Source of the DNA: Deltaproteobacteria bacterium
GTDB taxonomy: Bacteria > Desulfobacterota > Binatia > DP-6
Reading direction: 5' to 3'
Length of the DNA stretch: 52,609 nt
Assembly (NCBI GenBank): GCA_005879585.1
Contig: VBKG01000337.1
Span: forward strand, 1-52,609
Shown: in pieces, positions 1 through 9,155 of the stretch
How positions within the stretch are numbered: position 1 is the stretch's first letter
Layout: every line of letters starts with the position of its first letter
Translations under genes and position numbers: made by a program
Notes under the pieces: generated by a model
Databases searched by the model: none
Told to the model about the DNA's origin: nothing
What the model saw: the letters and a program-made list of their open reading frames with translations, nothing else

Positions 1-1227
1 GACGTAGCCCGCGTCGACCGCGGCGCTGAACAGGTAGAACTTCCCCGTGAACCCCGCGGTGGGCGGGATGCCGGCGAGCGAGAGCATGAAGACGGCCATC
101 GTGAGCCCGAGGACGGGATGGCGGAAGCCGACGCCGGCGAAGTCCTGCAGCATCTCGTTCGGCTCGCCGCGGCGGCCGAGCGCGATCAGCACCGCGAAGG
201 CGCCGAGGTTCATGACCGCGTAGACGACCAGGTAGTAGAGGAGTGCGGCGCCCCCTGCCTTGCTCGCCGTGACCAACCCGACGAGCGCGTAGCCCGCGTG
301 CGCGATGCTCGAGTAGGCGAGCATGCGTTTCACGCTGCGCTGGGTCACGGCGCTGACGTTTCCGACCGTCATGGTGAGCGCCGCCAGCACCCAGAGGACC
401 CCGGTCCAGCCTGCGGCGACGGGCAGCAGCGCGTCGAGGAGCACCCGCGCGAACGCGGCGAACGCCGCGGCCTTGACGCCGACCGCCATGAACGCGGTGA
501 CGGCCGTTGGCGCGCCCTCGTACACGTCGGGGGTCCAGACGTGAAACGGGATCAGCGCCACCTTGAAGCCGAAGCCGACGAGGAGGAGGGCCAGGCCGAG
601 CACCATGAAGGGCGTGAGCCCGTCGCGGGCGGCCACGCGCGCCACGACGTCGAGCCGGGTGCTGCCCGTCGCGCCGTAGAAGAAGGCGATGCCGTAGAGG
701 AGGAAGCCGGTCGCGAAGGCGCCGAGCAGGAAGTACTTGAGCGAGGCCTCGTTCGAGCGGACCTCGCGGCGCAGCATGCCGACCAGCACGTACACCGCGA
801 CCGACATGATCTCGAGCGCCAGGAAGATCACGATCAGGTCGTTGGCGGCGGCCATGAAGACCATTCCGGAGGTCGACAGCAGCATGAGCGCGAAATATTC
901 GCCCGCCGGCAGTGCGTGGAGACGCAGGAAGTCGACGGAGAGGAGCACGGTGAGCGCCGTCGCGCCGACGAGGAGCAGGGTGAAGAAGAGCGCGTAGCGA
1001 TCGCCGCGGAGCGTCTCTCCGAAGCCGCCGCCCGCGCCCTGCGCCCAGAGCCAGAGGGCGGCGCCCGCGGCCGTTGCCAGGCCGACGAGGGCGAGGCCGG
1101 CGAGCGCATCGCGCTCGACGCCGGCCACCAGCACGTCGGCCACCATGATGATCATCGCGGTGACGGCTATCAGGAGGCCGGGGAGCGCCACCTCCCAGTG
1201 CGCGACGAAGGGGCCGACGTCGATCAT
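1..1227 (-). CDS. nuoN: NADH-quinone oxidoreductase subunit N (partial, 3' end outside window)
   Basis: Antiporter-like membrane subunit of complex I. The frame opens with ATG at 1227 (MIDVGPFVAHW), overlaps the nuoM stop by four bases (ATGA) and stays open to base 1, giving 409 codons, so the last part of the protein is missing from the window. The translation is a continuous run of membrane helices with the family motifs ALEIMSVAVYVLVG, SNEASLKYFLLGAF and the proton-channel segment KVALIPFHVWTPDVYEGAPT. It is the last visible gene of the nuo operon. The identification is secure; only the C-terminus is unknown. Confidence 0.95.
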   Translation of the reverse strand, partial: MIDVGPFVAHWEVALPGLLIAVTAMIIMVADVLVAGVERDALAGLALVGLATAAGAALWLWAQGAGGGFGETLRGDRYALFFTLLLVGATALTVLLSVDFLRLHALPAGEYFALMLLSTSGMVFMAAANDLIVIFLALEIMSVAVYVLVGMLRREVRSNEASLKYFLLGAFATGFLLYGIAFFYGATGSTRLDVVARVAARDGLTPFMVLGLALLLVGFGFKVALIPFHVWTPDVYEGAPTAVTAFMAVGVKAAAFAAFARVLLDALLPVAAGWTGVLWVLAALTMTVGNVSAVTQRSVKRMLAYSSIAHAGYALVGLVTASKAGGAALLYYLVVYAVMNLGAFAVLIALGRRGEPNEMLQDFAGVGFRHPVLGLTMAVFMLSLAGIPPTAGFTGKFYLFSAAVDAGYV

Positions 1228-2726
1228 CGCGCTGCCAGCCGCGGCGCGCGCTCGGCCTCGACGTGCGCCAGGATGCGATCGATCGACGGCTGCATGCGGG
1301 AGAGGAACGGCGCCGGATAGAGGCCCATCGCGAAGCAGAGCGCGATGATCGGGACCAGCACGGCGAGCTCGCGCCCGCTGAGGTCCTCGAGCGCCGCGTT
1401 CTCGGGTCGCGCGAGCGGACCGAAGATGACACGCTCGTACATCCAGAGGAGATAGAGCGCGCCGAGGACGACGCCGCTGGTCGCCACCGTGGTGGCCCAC
1501 GGCCAGGGGCCGAACGCGCCGAGCAGGATCAGGAACTCGCCGACGAAGCCGTTGAGACCGGGAAGGCCGACCGAGGCAAGCATGACGACGAGGAAGCACG
1601 CGGCGTACACCGGCACCGCCGTCCAGAGCCCGCCGAAGTCGGCGATCATCCGCGTGTGCCTTCGCTCGTAGATCATGCCCACCAGCAGGAAGAGCGCGCC
1701 GGTCGAGAGGCCGTGGTTCAGCATCTGATACAGGCCACCGGACACCGCCGTCGGCGTGAGCGCGAAGAGCCCGAGCATCACGAACCCGAGATGCGAGACC
1801 GAGGAATAGGCGACGAGCTTCTTCAGGTCCGGCTGCACGGTCGCCACGAGCGCGCCGTACACGATGCCGGTGACGGCGAGCGCGACGACGACCGGCGACG
1901 CGGTCGCCACGGCCCCCGGAAACAGCGGGATCGCGAAGCGAAGGAATCCGTACGTCCCCATCTTCAGCAGCACCCCCGCCAGGATCACGGAGCCGCCGGT
2001 CGGTGCCTCCACGTGCGCGTCGGGCAGCCAGGTGTGGAGCGGGAAGAGCGGCACCTTGACGGCGAAGGCCAGCGCGAACGCCGCGAAGAGATAGAGCTGC
2101 TCGCGCGCGCCGAGGTGAAGGGCGAGAAAGCGCTCGTAGGCGAACCCGAAGTTCCCGGTCTGCGTCTTCACCTGCCACGCGAGGTAGAGGATGGCGACCA
2201 GCATGAGCAGGCTGCCGGTCATCGTGTACAGCACGAACTTGATGGCCGCATAGATGCGCCGCGGGCCACCCCAGACGCCGATCAGGAACGCCATCGGGAT
2301 GAGCATGACCTCCCAGAAGACGTAGAAGAGGAAGAGGTCGAGCGCGAGGAACGTGCCGAGCATGCCCGTCTCGAGGACGAGAAGGAGCGCGAAGAACTCC
2401 TTCACCCGGCGGTGGATGTCGCCCCACGACGCGAGCACGACGAGCGGCGTGAGAAAGGCGGTCAACAGGACGAGGAAGAGGCTCACGCCGTCCACTCCCA
2501 GCCGGTACTCGATCCCCCATGCCGGGATCCACGCCGCGCGCTCGATCAGCTGGAAGTCCGCCTCGCCGGCCCGGAAGCGCGCGAAGAGCCACAGCGAGAG
2601 CGCGAAGGGCACGAGCGCGAAGACGAGCGCGGCGCGGCGCACGGCGGCGAGCGGCTCGCGCGGCAGGAGGGCGAGCAGCACGGCACCCAGGAGCGGCGCG
2701 AAGACGAGCAGCGTGAGGAGCGGCAC
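1224..2726 (-). CDS. nuoM: NADH-quinone oxidoreductase subunit M
   Basis: Antiporter-like proton-pumping subunit of complex I, 500 residues, the usual NuoM length. Polytopic membrane protein with the family signatures FYVFWEVMLIPMAFLIG, KVPLFPLHTWLPDAHVEAPT and YSSVSHLGFVMLG. A GTG at 2726 is taken as the start because it lies two bases after the preceding stop and gives the normal NuoM N-terminus (PLLTLLVFAPLLGA); longer open frame upstream is antisense noise in GC-rich DNA. The stop overlaps nuoN by ATGA. Translation is probably coupled to both neighbours. Confidence 0.95.
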   Translation of the reverse strand: MPLLTLLVFAPLLGAVLLALLPREPLAAVRRAALVFALVPFALSLWLFARFRAGEADFQLIERAAWIPAWGIEYRLGVDGVSLFLVLLTAFLTPLVVLASWGDIHRRVKEFFALLLVLETGMLGTFLALDLFLFYVFWEVMLIPMAFLIGVWGGPRRIYAAIKFVLYTMTGSLLMLVAILYLAWQVKTQTGNFGFAYERFLALHLGAREQLYLFAAFALAFAVKVPLFPLHTWLPDAHVEAPTGGSVILAGVLLKMGTYGFLRFAIPLFPGAVATASPVVVALAVTGIVYGALVATVQPDLKKLVAYSSVSHLGFVMLGLFALTPTAVSGGLYQMLNHGLSTGALFLLVGMIYERRHTRMIADFGGLWTAVPVYAACFLVVMLASVGLPGLNGFVGEFLILLGAFGPWPWATTVATSGVVLGALYLLWMYERVIFGPLARPENAALEDLSGRELAVLVPIIALCFAMGLYPAPFLSRMQPSIDRILAHVEAERAPRLAAR

Positions 2727-2728
2727 GG

Positions 2729-4882
2729 TCAGCGTCCCACGTAGTAGCCGAGGAGGGCGAGCGCACCGAGGAGGAAGAAGAGCGCGTAGTGCTGGACGTT
2801 GCCCGTCTGGAGCCGGCGCCAGACCCCGCTCGTCGCCGCGACGAGCATCCCCGTGCCGTTCACGGTCCCGTCGATCAGCTTCGGGTCGATGCCGCGCGCC
2901 GCGACGTCGGCGGCCGCGAAGAGCGGCCGGATCACCACGGCGTCGTACAGTTCGTCGACACGGAACTTGTCGCGCACCAGCTGGTAGAAGCCGCCGAGGC
3001 GGGCCGCGACCTGAGCCGGCACGGCCGGGTGGACGACGTGGAGCTGGTAGGCGAGCCACAGCCCTCCGACGGCAAGCCCGGTCGCGAGCGCCATCAGCGC
3101 GAGCGGCGCGCCGGCTTCGCCCCGGTGCCCGAGCAGCGCCGGCACCGGGAGAAATCCTCCCGCCACCGCGCCCACGGCCAGGATCGCGAGCGGCAGCGTC
3201 ATCACCGGCGGCGACTCGTGCACGTGGTGCTCCGCCTCGTGCGACAGCCGCGATCGACCGAGGAAGGTGAGGCAGAGGAGCCGTCCGGTGTAGTACGCGG
3301 TGAGCGCCGCCGCGACGAGACCGACGACGCCGAGGACAGGCATCTCGCGGAACGCGCTCGACACGATCTCGTCCTTGCTGAAGAACCCCGCAAGCGGCGG
3401 CACGCCCGCGATCGCGAGCCCGGCGGCGGCCATTGTCCAGAAGGTGACCGGCATGCGCTCGCGGAGCCCACCCATCCGCTGCATGTCCTGCTCGCCGCCG
3501 AGCCCGTGGATCACGCTGCCGGCACCGAGGAAGAGAAGGGCCTTGAAGAAGGCGTGGGTGACCAGGTGGAAGACCGCGGCGCCCGTCGCGCCGACGCCGA
3601 GACCGAGGAACATGTAGCCGAGCTGGCTGACGGTCGAGTACGCGAGCACCCGCTTGATGTCGGTCTGGGCAGTCGCGATGACGGCGGCGAAGAGCGCCGT
3701 CGCCGCCCCGACGACCGCCACGACGGTGAGCGCCGCAGGGGCCAGCGCGTAGAGCGCGTGGAGCCGCGCGATCATGTAGACGCCCGCCGTCACCATGGTG
3801 GCCGCATGGATCAGCGCGGAAACGGGCGTCGGCCCGGCCATCGCGTCGGGGAGCCACACGTAGAGCGGGAGCTGCGCCGACTTGCCGGTGGCGCCCATGA
3901 ACAGGAGGAGCCCGACGACGACCGGCACCGGCCAGCCGCCGATCGTCGCGGTGCGGAGGACGTCGAGGTGCCGCTCGATCTCCGCGACGTCGAGCGTCCA
4001 GAATCCGTGGCGGCCGAGCGTCCAGACCAGCACGAAGAGGCCGAGCAGGAAGCCGGCGTCGCCGATCCGGTTCACGAGAAACGCCTTCTTCCCCGCGGCC
4101 GCGTTCTCGGGCTTCTCGTACCAGAAGCCGATCAACAGGTACGAGCAGAGCCCCACGCCCTCCCAGCCGACGAAGAGGAGCACCAGGTTGTCGGCGAGGA
4201 CGAGGATGAGCATCGCGGTGGTGAAGAGGTTCAGGTAGGCGAAGTAGCGCGCGAACCCGCGGTCGCCCGACATGTAGCCGACCGAATACACGTGGATCAG
4301 GAAGCCGACGCCGGTCACGACGAGCGCCATGACCGCCGAGAGCGCATCGAGGCGGAGCACGGCATCGGCACGGAACGGTCCGGCGGCGATCCACGTGTAG
4401 ACGTGGTCGCGGAGGATCCCGCCCTCGGGCAGCGCGCGTAGCCGGAACGCGGCCACGACGGCGACCGCGAACGCCGCCCCGACGAGCCCGGGGCCGACCA
4501 CCTTCACGGCCGCAATGGCGCGTCGCCCGAGAAAGACGTGGAAGAAGACGCCCGCCGCGGGGAGGAGGACGATCCACCGGAGCGTCACCAGCTCGTCGGC
4601 GTTCGTCGTCTCACGGTTCCGGAAGAGCGCGAGGATGATGGCGAGGCCGACCGCCGCCTCCGCGGCGGCGACCGTCATCACGAAGAAGACGATCACCTGG
4701 CCGTCCATCGAGCCGAGGCTCCGGGCGAACGCCACGAACGTCAGGTTGACGGCATTCAGCATGAGCTCGATCGCCATGAAGATGACGATGATGTTCCGGC
4801 GCACGAGCACGCCGACGGTGCCGATCGCGAACACGACGGCGCTGAGGCCGAGGTACCAGGTGAGCGGCGCCCCCGGCGGCAT
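2729..4882 (-). CDS. nuoKL: NuoK and NuoL encoded in one uninterrupted reading frame
   Basis: A single 717-codon frame contains a full NuoK (residues 1-98: [40 protein letters not shown], then the NuoK tail [17 protein letters not shown]) followed immediately by a full NuoL ([57 protein letters not shown]). There is no stop and no linker: the TLRW that ends NuoK also begins NuoL. In most bacteria these are separate genes. An in-frame GTG at 4588-4586 would give a standard 619-residue NuoL by internal initiation. Start ATG 4882 lies one base after the nuoJ stop. Either a fusion polypeptide, internal initiation or a lost stop codon is possible; function as complex I membrane subunits is secure. 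Confidence 0.9.
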   Translation of the reverse strand: MPPGAPLTWYLGLSAVVFAIGTVGVLVRRNIIVIFMAIELMLNAVNLTFVAFARSLGSMDGQVIVFFVMTVAAAEAAVGLAIILALFRNRETTNADELVTLRWIVLLPAAGVFFHVFLGRRAIAAVKVVGPGLVGAAFAVAVVAAFRLRALPEGGILRDHVYTWIAAGPFRADAVLRLDALSAVMALVVTGVGFLIHVYSVGYMSGDRGFARYFAYLNLFTTAMLILVLADNLVLLFVGWEGVGLCSYLLIGFWYEKPENAAAGKKAFLVNRIGDAGFLLGLFVLVWTLGRHGFWTLDVAEIERHLDVLRTATIGGWPVPVVVGLLLFMGATGKSAQLPLYVWLPDAMAGPTPVSALIHAATMVTAGVYMIARLHALYALAPAALTVVAVVGAATALFAAVIATAQTDIKRVLAYSTVSQLGYMFLGLGVGATGAAVFHLVTHAFFKALLFLGAGSVIHGLGGEQDMQRMGGLRERMPVTFWTMAAAGLAIAGVPPLAGFFSKDEIVSSAFREMPVLGVVGLVAAALTAYYTGRLLCLTFLGRSRLSHEAEHHVHESPPVMTLPLAILAVGAVAGGFLPVPALLGHRGEAGAPLALMALATGLAVGGLWLAYQLHVVHPAVPAQVAARLGGFYQLVRDKFRVDELYDAVVIRPLFAAADVAARGIDPKLIDGTVNGTGMLVAATSGVWRRLQTGNVQHYALFFLLGALALLGYYVGR
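4586..4588 (-). other. Candidate internal GTG start of nuoL
   Basis: GTG in frame with both nuoK and nuoL, at the point where NuoK homology ends and NuoL homology begins. The downstream A makes GTGA, the usual overlap form in this operon, but here the TGA is out of frame with nuoK. No convincing ribosome binding site is seen upstream, so coupling to nuoK translation would be needed. Confidence 0.45.
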
Positions 4883-4883
4883 G

Positions 4884-5378
4884 TCACCCCTTCCGGCTGG
4901 CGAGGCCGACCGCGCCCACGATGGCGACGAGCAGCAGCACGGACGTGAGCTCGAAGGGGAGCACGTACGCCGTGAACAGCCGGCGGGCAAGCGCGGCCGT
5001 GTCGCCGAAGCCCTCGGGGAGAGCCGGGGCGCCCGCTGGGGGCACCCGACGAAGCGCCGCCGCGACCAGCGCCGCGATCCCGATCCCGCCGCCGACCGCG
5101 ACCGCGACCACCGGCACGCCTGCGGTGGGACGCGATTCGGGCTGCGTCAGGTTGAGCAGCATGATGACGAAGAGGAAGAGCACGACGATGGCGCCGGCGT
5201 AGACGATCACCTGGAGGACCGCGACGAGCTGGGCGTCGAGCGCCACGAAGAAGACCGAGAGCAGGAAGAGCGTCACGACGAGCGCGCACGCGCTGTAGAC
5301 CGGGCTCGGGTGAGCGACGACCGTGAGCGCCGCCGCGACGACGAGGACCGCGAGCAGCAGGAACACGGGCGCGGTCAC
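4884..5378 (-). CDS. nuoJ: NADH-quinone oxidoreductase subunit J
   Basis: Membrane subunit of complex I, 164 residues with about five membrane helices. The conserved helix [21 protein letters not shown], the segment that contains the pi-bulge in structures of the family, is present near residues 55-75. Start is a GTG at 5378 overlapping the nuoH stop by four bases (GTGA). nuoI, which usually lies between nuoH and nuoJ, cannot fit and is absent. The stop is one base before the nuoK ATG. Confidence 0.93.
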   Translation of the reverse strand: MTAPVFLLLAVLVVAAALTVVAHPSPVYSACALVVTLFLLSVFFVALDAQLVAVLQVIVYAGAIVVLFLFVIMLLNLTQPESRPTAGVPVVAVAVGGGIGIAALVAAALRRVPPAGAPALPEGFGDTAALARRLFTAYVLPFELTSVLLLVAIVGAVGLASRKG

Positions 5379-6472
5379 GCGCCCCGCCCCGCGAGGAGCA
5401 CGAGCAGCGCCGAGACCATCACGTTGGCGAGCGACACCGGGAGCAGACCCTTCCAGCCGAGCCGCATGAGCTGGTCGTACCGGAAGCGCGGCAGCGTCCA
5501 GCGGATGACGATCTGCAGCCAGGTGAAGGCGATCACCTTGAGCGCGAACGCGGTCACCTGCAGGAGCGCCACGACGAGCGACGGCAGCGCCACCGCCGTC
5601 CCCCAGGGGAAGTGGAATCCGTCGCGCGCAAGATAGGGCACCTGCCAGCCGCCGAAGAAGAGCGTCGTCACGAGTGCCGCGACGAGCACCACCTCGACGA
5701 AGTCGCTCATCATGAACATCAGGTGCTTCGCCCCGGAGTATTCCGTGAAGTAGCCGCTCACGAGCTCCGACTCGCTCTCCGGGAGGTCGAACGGGATGCG
5801 CTTGCTCTCGGCGATGCCGGCGACCAGGAAGACGACGAAGGCGAGCGGCTGGTAGAGGATGCCCCACGCGGGCAGCCACCCCCAGAGGAGTCGGCCCTGC
5901 GCGCGGGCGATCTCCTGGAGGTCGAGCGTGTTGTAGGTGAGGACCACGCCGATCAGCGCGAGCCCCATCGCCACCTCGTACGAGATCATCTGCGCCGAGC
6001 CGCGGATGCCCCCGAGCAGCGACCAGCGGTTGTTCGATGCCCAGCCGGCGAGCACGACGCCGTAGACCCCGAGCGAGGCCATCGCGAGCACGAAGAGCAG
6101 CCCGACGTTCAGCTCGGCGCCCTGCAGGTTGATCAGCCGCCCGCCCAGCGCGAGCACGTCGCCAAAGGGCACGACGGCGAAGGTGGCAAGCGCAGGCACG
6201 AGGCTCGCGCATGGCGCGATGAAATGCAGCAGCCGGTCCGACTGTGCCGGCGTGATGTCCTCCTTCAGCAGGAACTTGATCGGATCGGCGATGAGCGTGT
6301 TCACGAGGCCGAGGCCGGCAAAGCCGAAGATCGCGGCGCGATTCGCCCCGATGCGGTCCTGGATGAGCGCGCTCACCTTGCGCTCGAAGAAGACGCCGAG
6401 CCCCATTATCTGGAGCGCGAGGAAGAGGGCGAAGAGGACCTTCGCCGTCGCGATGGCGACGTCGGCGGGCAC
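5375..6472 (-). CDS. nuoH: NADH-quinone oxidoreductase subunit H
   Basis: Quinone-site membrane subunit of complex I, 365 residues. Signatures: FERKVSALIQDRIGANRA (residues about 29-46), SAQMISYEVAMGLALI, AESKRIPFDLPESESELVSG and the C-terminal RWTLPRFRYDQLMRLGWK. GTG start at 6472, a single base after the nuoE stop, so the usual nuoF and nuoG genes are not between them. Its stop overlaps nuoJ. All conserved quinone-chamber segments look intact, so the membrane arm appears functional. Confidence 0.95.
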   Translation of the reverse strand: MPADVAIATAKVLFALFLALQIMGLGVFFERKVSALIQDRIGANRAAIFGFAGLGLVNTLIADPIKFLLKEDITPAQSDRLLHFIAPCASLVPALATFAVVPFGDVLALGGRLINLQGAELNVGLLFVLAMASLGVYGVVLAGWASNNRWSLLGGIRGSAQMISYEVAMGLALIGVVLTYNTLDLQEIARAQGRLLWGWLPAWGILYQPLAFVVFLVAGIAESKRIPFDLPESESELVSGYFTEYSGAKHLMFMMSDFVEVVLVAALVTTLFFGGWQVPYLARDGFHFPWGTAVALPSLVVALLQVTAFALKVIAFTWLQIVIRWTLPRFRYDQLMRLGWKGLLPVSLANVMVSALLVLLAGRGA

Positions 6473-6473
6473 G

Positions 6474-6965
6474 TCAGGTGCTGGCCAGGCGATCGATCAA
6501 GGCGAGCGTCCGCTCGACGGTCAAGCTCTCGTGGTACTCGGTGTTGTTCACCTGGAGCACGGGGGCCGTGTCGCACGACGCGAGGCACTCGACCTCCTCG
6601 AGCGAGAAGCGGCCGTCCGCCGTCTTCTCCCCGGAGCGGATCCCGAGCCGCTCCTCCACCGCGGCCCGGATGCCTTCGGCGCCGCGGAGCGCGCACGGCA
6701 GGGTCCGGCACACCTGGAGGTGCCAGCGACCCGGCGGCTGCTTCCAGTACATCGTGTAGAACGACGCGGTCGCGGTCACCCAGGCGAGCGGCAGCTCCAT
6801 CAGCTGCGCGACGTACTCGAGGACCGGCGGCGAGAGCCACCCGAACTCGCGCTGCGCGAGCCAGAGCGTCGGCAGCAGCGCCGCGCGGCGCTCCGGGTAG
6901 CGGCCGAGGATCGCCCGGTACTCGGCGAGGGCCGCCCCGGAGAATTGGGGGGCCTCAGTGGTCAC
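6474..6965 (-). CDS. nuoE: NADH-quinone oxidoreductase subunit E, [2Fe-2S] protein
   Basis: The 24-kDa-type thioredoxin-fold subunit of the NADH-oxidising module, 163 residues. The four [2Fe-2S] ligands are visible: C86-x4-C91 (VCRTLPC) and C127-x3-C131 (ECLASC). Start is GTG at 6965, overlapping the end of nuoD by 11 bases. NuoE normally works with NuoF, which binds FMN and NADH, yet nuoF and nuoG are not in this operon. This is therefore an orphaned N-module subunit whose partner genes must lie elsewhere if it acts in complex I. Confidence 0.93.
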   Translation of the reverse strand: MTTEAPQFSGAALAEYRAILGRYPERRAALLPTLWLAQREFGWLSPPVLEYVAQLMELPLAWVTATASFYTMYWKQPPGRWHLQVCRTLPCALRGAEGIRAAVEERLGIRSGEKTADGRFSLEEVECLASCDTAPVLQVNNTEYHESLTVERTLALIDRLAST

Positions 6966-8154
6966 ATTCCCCCCCGATCATGTTGATCTGCCCGAAGGTG
7001 GTGATGATGTCCGCGATCATGTGCCCCCGAAGCATGTCGCCGAGCGCGGCCATGCCGTAGAAGCAGGGCGGCCGCACGCGGACGCGATACGGCCGGCCGC
7101 TGCCGTCGCTCACGAGGTAGAAGCCGAGCTCGCCATTCCCGCCCTCGGTGGCGACGTACACTTCGCCCGCCGGCACCTTCTGGCCCTCCATCACCAGCTT
7201 GAAGTGGTTCATGAGCCCCTCGATCGTCGTGTAGACCTGCTCCTTCGGGGGCAGCACGAAGCGGGGATCGTCGGCGAGGATCGGGCCGGGCGGCAGCTGT
7301 GCGAGCGCCTGGTCGATGATGCGCATGCTCTGTTCCATCTCGGCAAAGCGCACCATGAAGCGGTCGTAGTTGTCGCCGGTGGTGCCGGTCGGAATCTCGA
7401 AGTCCATCCGGTCGTAGACGAGATAGGGCTCCGCCTTGCGGACGTCGTACGGGACGCCCGTCGCGCGGAGGAGCGGACCGGTGAGACCCCACGAGACGGC
7501 GTCCGCCGACGGGAGCTTGCCGATGCCGACCATGCGGTCGACGAAGATGCGGTTCCGGGAGAGCAGCCGGTCGCAGTCGCCGAGGATGTCGCGGACGTGC
7601 TTCAGCGCGACGCGAGTCCGCTCCGTCATGTCGGCCGGCAGGTCCGTCATGACGCCGCCGAGCCGGCAGTACGTCACCGTGAGGCGCGCGCCGCAGATCG
7701 CCTCGACGAGGTCGTAGAGGAACTCGCGCGCCTCGAGCATGTAGAAACCAGCCGAGATCGCGCCGAGCTCGTTGGCCGCCATGCCGAGGCACGTGAGGTG
7801 ATCGGTGATGCGCGAGATCTCGCCGCCGATCACCCGGATGTATTGGGCGCGCTCGGGCGCCGTGAGGCCCGCGAGCTTCTCGACTGCGAGCGCGAAGCCC
7901 ACGTTGTTGAGCAGCGGCGAGGCGTAGTTCAGCCGATCGGCGTAGGGGAAGACGTGGTTCCACGTCCCCTGCTCGCACATCTTCTCGAAGCCGCGGTGCA
8001 GGTAGCCGATCTCGACGTCGACGTCGATGATCGTCTCGCCGTCGAGGCGGAGGTTGAACTTCACCGTGCCGTGCGACGCGGGGTGTGACGGCCCCATCTG
8101 GAGCGCCATCACCTCCGACGTCGGTTCCGCCTCGACGAAGCGCTGCGGCGTCAT
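6955..8154 (-). CDS. nuoD: NADH-quinone oxidoreductase subunit D
   Basis: The 49-kDa-type quinone-binding subunit, related to the large subunit of NiFe hydrogenases, 399 residues. Family motifs: MGPSHPASHGTVKF near the N-terminus (quinone-site His in SHG), EIGYLHRGFEK, the RITDHLTCLGM region and GELGFYLVSDGSGRPYRVRV, ending in the characteristic GGECDH. It is separate from nuoC, not fused as in enterobacteria. ATG 8154 overlaps the nuoC stop (ATGA). Confidence 0.96.
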   Translation of the reverse strand: MTPQRFVEAEPTSEVMALQMGPSHPASHGTVKFNLRLDGETIIDVDVEIGYLHRGFEKMCEQGTWNHVFPYADRLNYASPLLNNVGFALAVEKLAGLTAPERAQYIRVIGGEISRITDHLTCLGMAANELGAISAGFYMLEAREFLYDLVEAICGARLTVTYCRLGGVMTDLPADMTERTRVALKHVRDILGDCDRLLSRNRIFVDRMVGIGKLPSADAVSWGLTGPLLRATGVPYDVRKAEPYLVYDRMDFEIPTGTTGDNYDRFMVRFAEMEQSMRIIDQALAQLPPGPILADDPRFVLPPKEQVYTTIEGLMNHFKLVMEGQKVPAGEVYVATEGGNGELGFYLVSDGSGRPYRVRVRPPCFYGMAALGDMLRGHMIADIITTFGQINMIGGECDH

Positions 8155-8666
8155 GGACGCGGAAACCACGGGCGCTCGAGCGGATCGCGCTCGGCCACGA
8201 GCGGCTGCCGGCGGAGCAGCGGATAGTCCTTGCGCAGCGGGTAGCCCTCGAACTCCGGGTACATGAGGATGCGCCGGAGGTCGGGGTGACCGGTGAACCG
8301 TATGCCGAACATGTCCCAGGTCTCGCGCTCGGCCCAGATCGCCGACTTCCACAGCGACGAGACGGACGACACCACGGGATCCTCCTCCGGCACCGCAACC
8401 TTGACGCGCAGCCGGTGATTCCGCGCGATCGAGTAGAGCTGGTACACGACTTCGAACCGCGGGACGCGGCCGAGGTAATCCACGGCGGTCAGGTCCGAGA
8501 GCATCTCGAGCCGTACGTCGGGGTGGTCGCGGAGCGCGGCGAGCGCGTCACGCATCAGCGTCCGCTCGAGGTCCGCGACGGCCTGCCCGCGCACGACGTC
8601 GCTCGACCGGAGCGCGCCGGCGGGCAGGATCGAGGGCAGCCGCTCAAGAAGCTCCGCTTGCGTCAT
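8151..8666 (-). CDS. nuoC: NADH-quinone oxidoreductase subunit C
   Basis: The 30-kDa-type subunit of the connecting arm, 171 residues. The family signature ERETWDMFGIRFTGHPDLRR is present near residues 117-136, followed by GYPLRKDYPL. ATG at 8666 lies only 23 bases after the nuoA stop, so nuoB, which normally stands between nuoA and nuoC and carries cluster N2, is absent here. Longer open frame upstream runs antisense to nothing conserved and was not used. Confidence 0.95.
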   Translation of the reverse strand: MTQAELLERLPSILPAGALRSSDVVRGQAVADLERTLMRDALAALRDHPDVRLEMLSDLTAVDYLGRVPRFEVVYQLYSIARNHRLRVKVAVPEEDPVVSSVSSLWKSAIWAERETWDMFGIRFTGHPDLRRILMYPEFEGYPLRKDYPLLRRQPLVAERDPLERPWFPRP

Positions 8667-8689
8667 GCACCGATCGGCGGCGGGCGCCG

Positions 8690-9046
8690 TCAGTCCCACT
8701 CGAGCGCGCCCTTGCGCCACACGTACACGAGTCCGACCGTGAGTACGAGGACGAAGACGCTCATCTCGACGAGCCCGAAGACGCCGAGCGGACGGAACAG
8801 AACTGCCCACGGGTACATGAACACCACCTCGACGTCGAAGACGATGAACAGAATCGCAGTGAGATAGAATTTCACCGAGAAACGCCCCCACGCGGGGCCG
8901 CTCGGCGGATTGCCGCACTCGAAGGCCGCCTCCTTCACGGGCGAGGGACGGCGCGGGCCGAGGAACATGCCGGCCGCGACGAACACCGCCGCCACCAGCC
9001 CCCCGAGCCCGAATGCGATCAGCACGGGAACGTACTGGAACTTCAT
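8690..9046 (-). CDS. nuoA: NADH-quinone oxidoreductase subunit A
   Basis: Small membrane subunit of complex I, 118 residues with three membrane helices. Family features: YVPVLIAFGLG, the loop Cys in FECGNPPSGPAWGRFSVKFY and ILFIVFDVEVVFMYPWA. First gene of the minus-strand nuo operon; a promoter is predicted just upstream, divergent from amgK. Confidence 0.96.
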   Translation of the reverse strand: MKFQYVPVLIAFGLGGLVAAVFVAAGMFLGPRRPSPVKEAAFECGNPPSGPAWGRFSVKFYLTAILFIVFDVEVVFMYPWAVLFRPLGVFGLVEMSVFVLVLTVGLVYVWRKGALEWD

Positions 9047-9069
9047 CGCCGCGCTCCGGTCAGACGGCC

Positions 9070-9098
9070 ACCTAATGGCAATCGACCAGGGCTGTCAA
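9070..9098 (-). promoter_or_regulatory. Predicted sigma70-type promoter of the nuo operon
   Basis: On the minus strand TTGACA (9098-9093), a 17-base spacer and TTAGGT (9075-9070). The -35 is perfect and the -10 weak. It lies about 24 bases upstream of the nuoA ATG and faces away from the amgK promoter. Confidence 0.5.
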
Positions 9099-9114
9099 GG
9101 CAACGTCGCGTCTT

Positions 9115-9143
9115 TTGACTCCGCCGCGACGCTCTGGTACGCG
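9115..9143 (+). promoter_or_regulatory. Predicted promoter of amgK-murU
   Basis: TTGACT (9115-9120), 17 bases, TACGCG (9138-9143) preceded by TGG. A start site near 9150 would leave almost no leader before the ATG at 9156, so the message may be nearly leaderless. Confidence 0.4.
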
Positions 9144-9155
9144 CCCCTTCGGGCG

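Noticed and set aside
118-1320. A long plus-strand open frame opposite nuoN
   Set aside because: GC-rich antisense shadow with highly biased His/Arg/Glu composition; the minus strand encodes NuoN with clear motifs.
4560-4620. Ordinary separate nuoK ending in the GTGA overlap
   Set aside because: That TGA is out of frame with the NuoK homology, which continues in frame to TLRW; kept only as an explanation involving a lost base.
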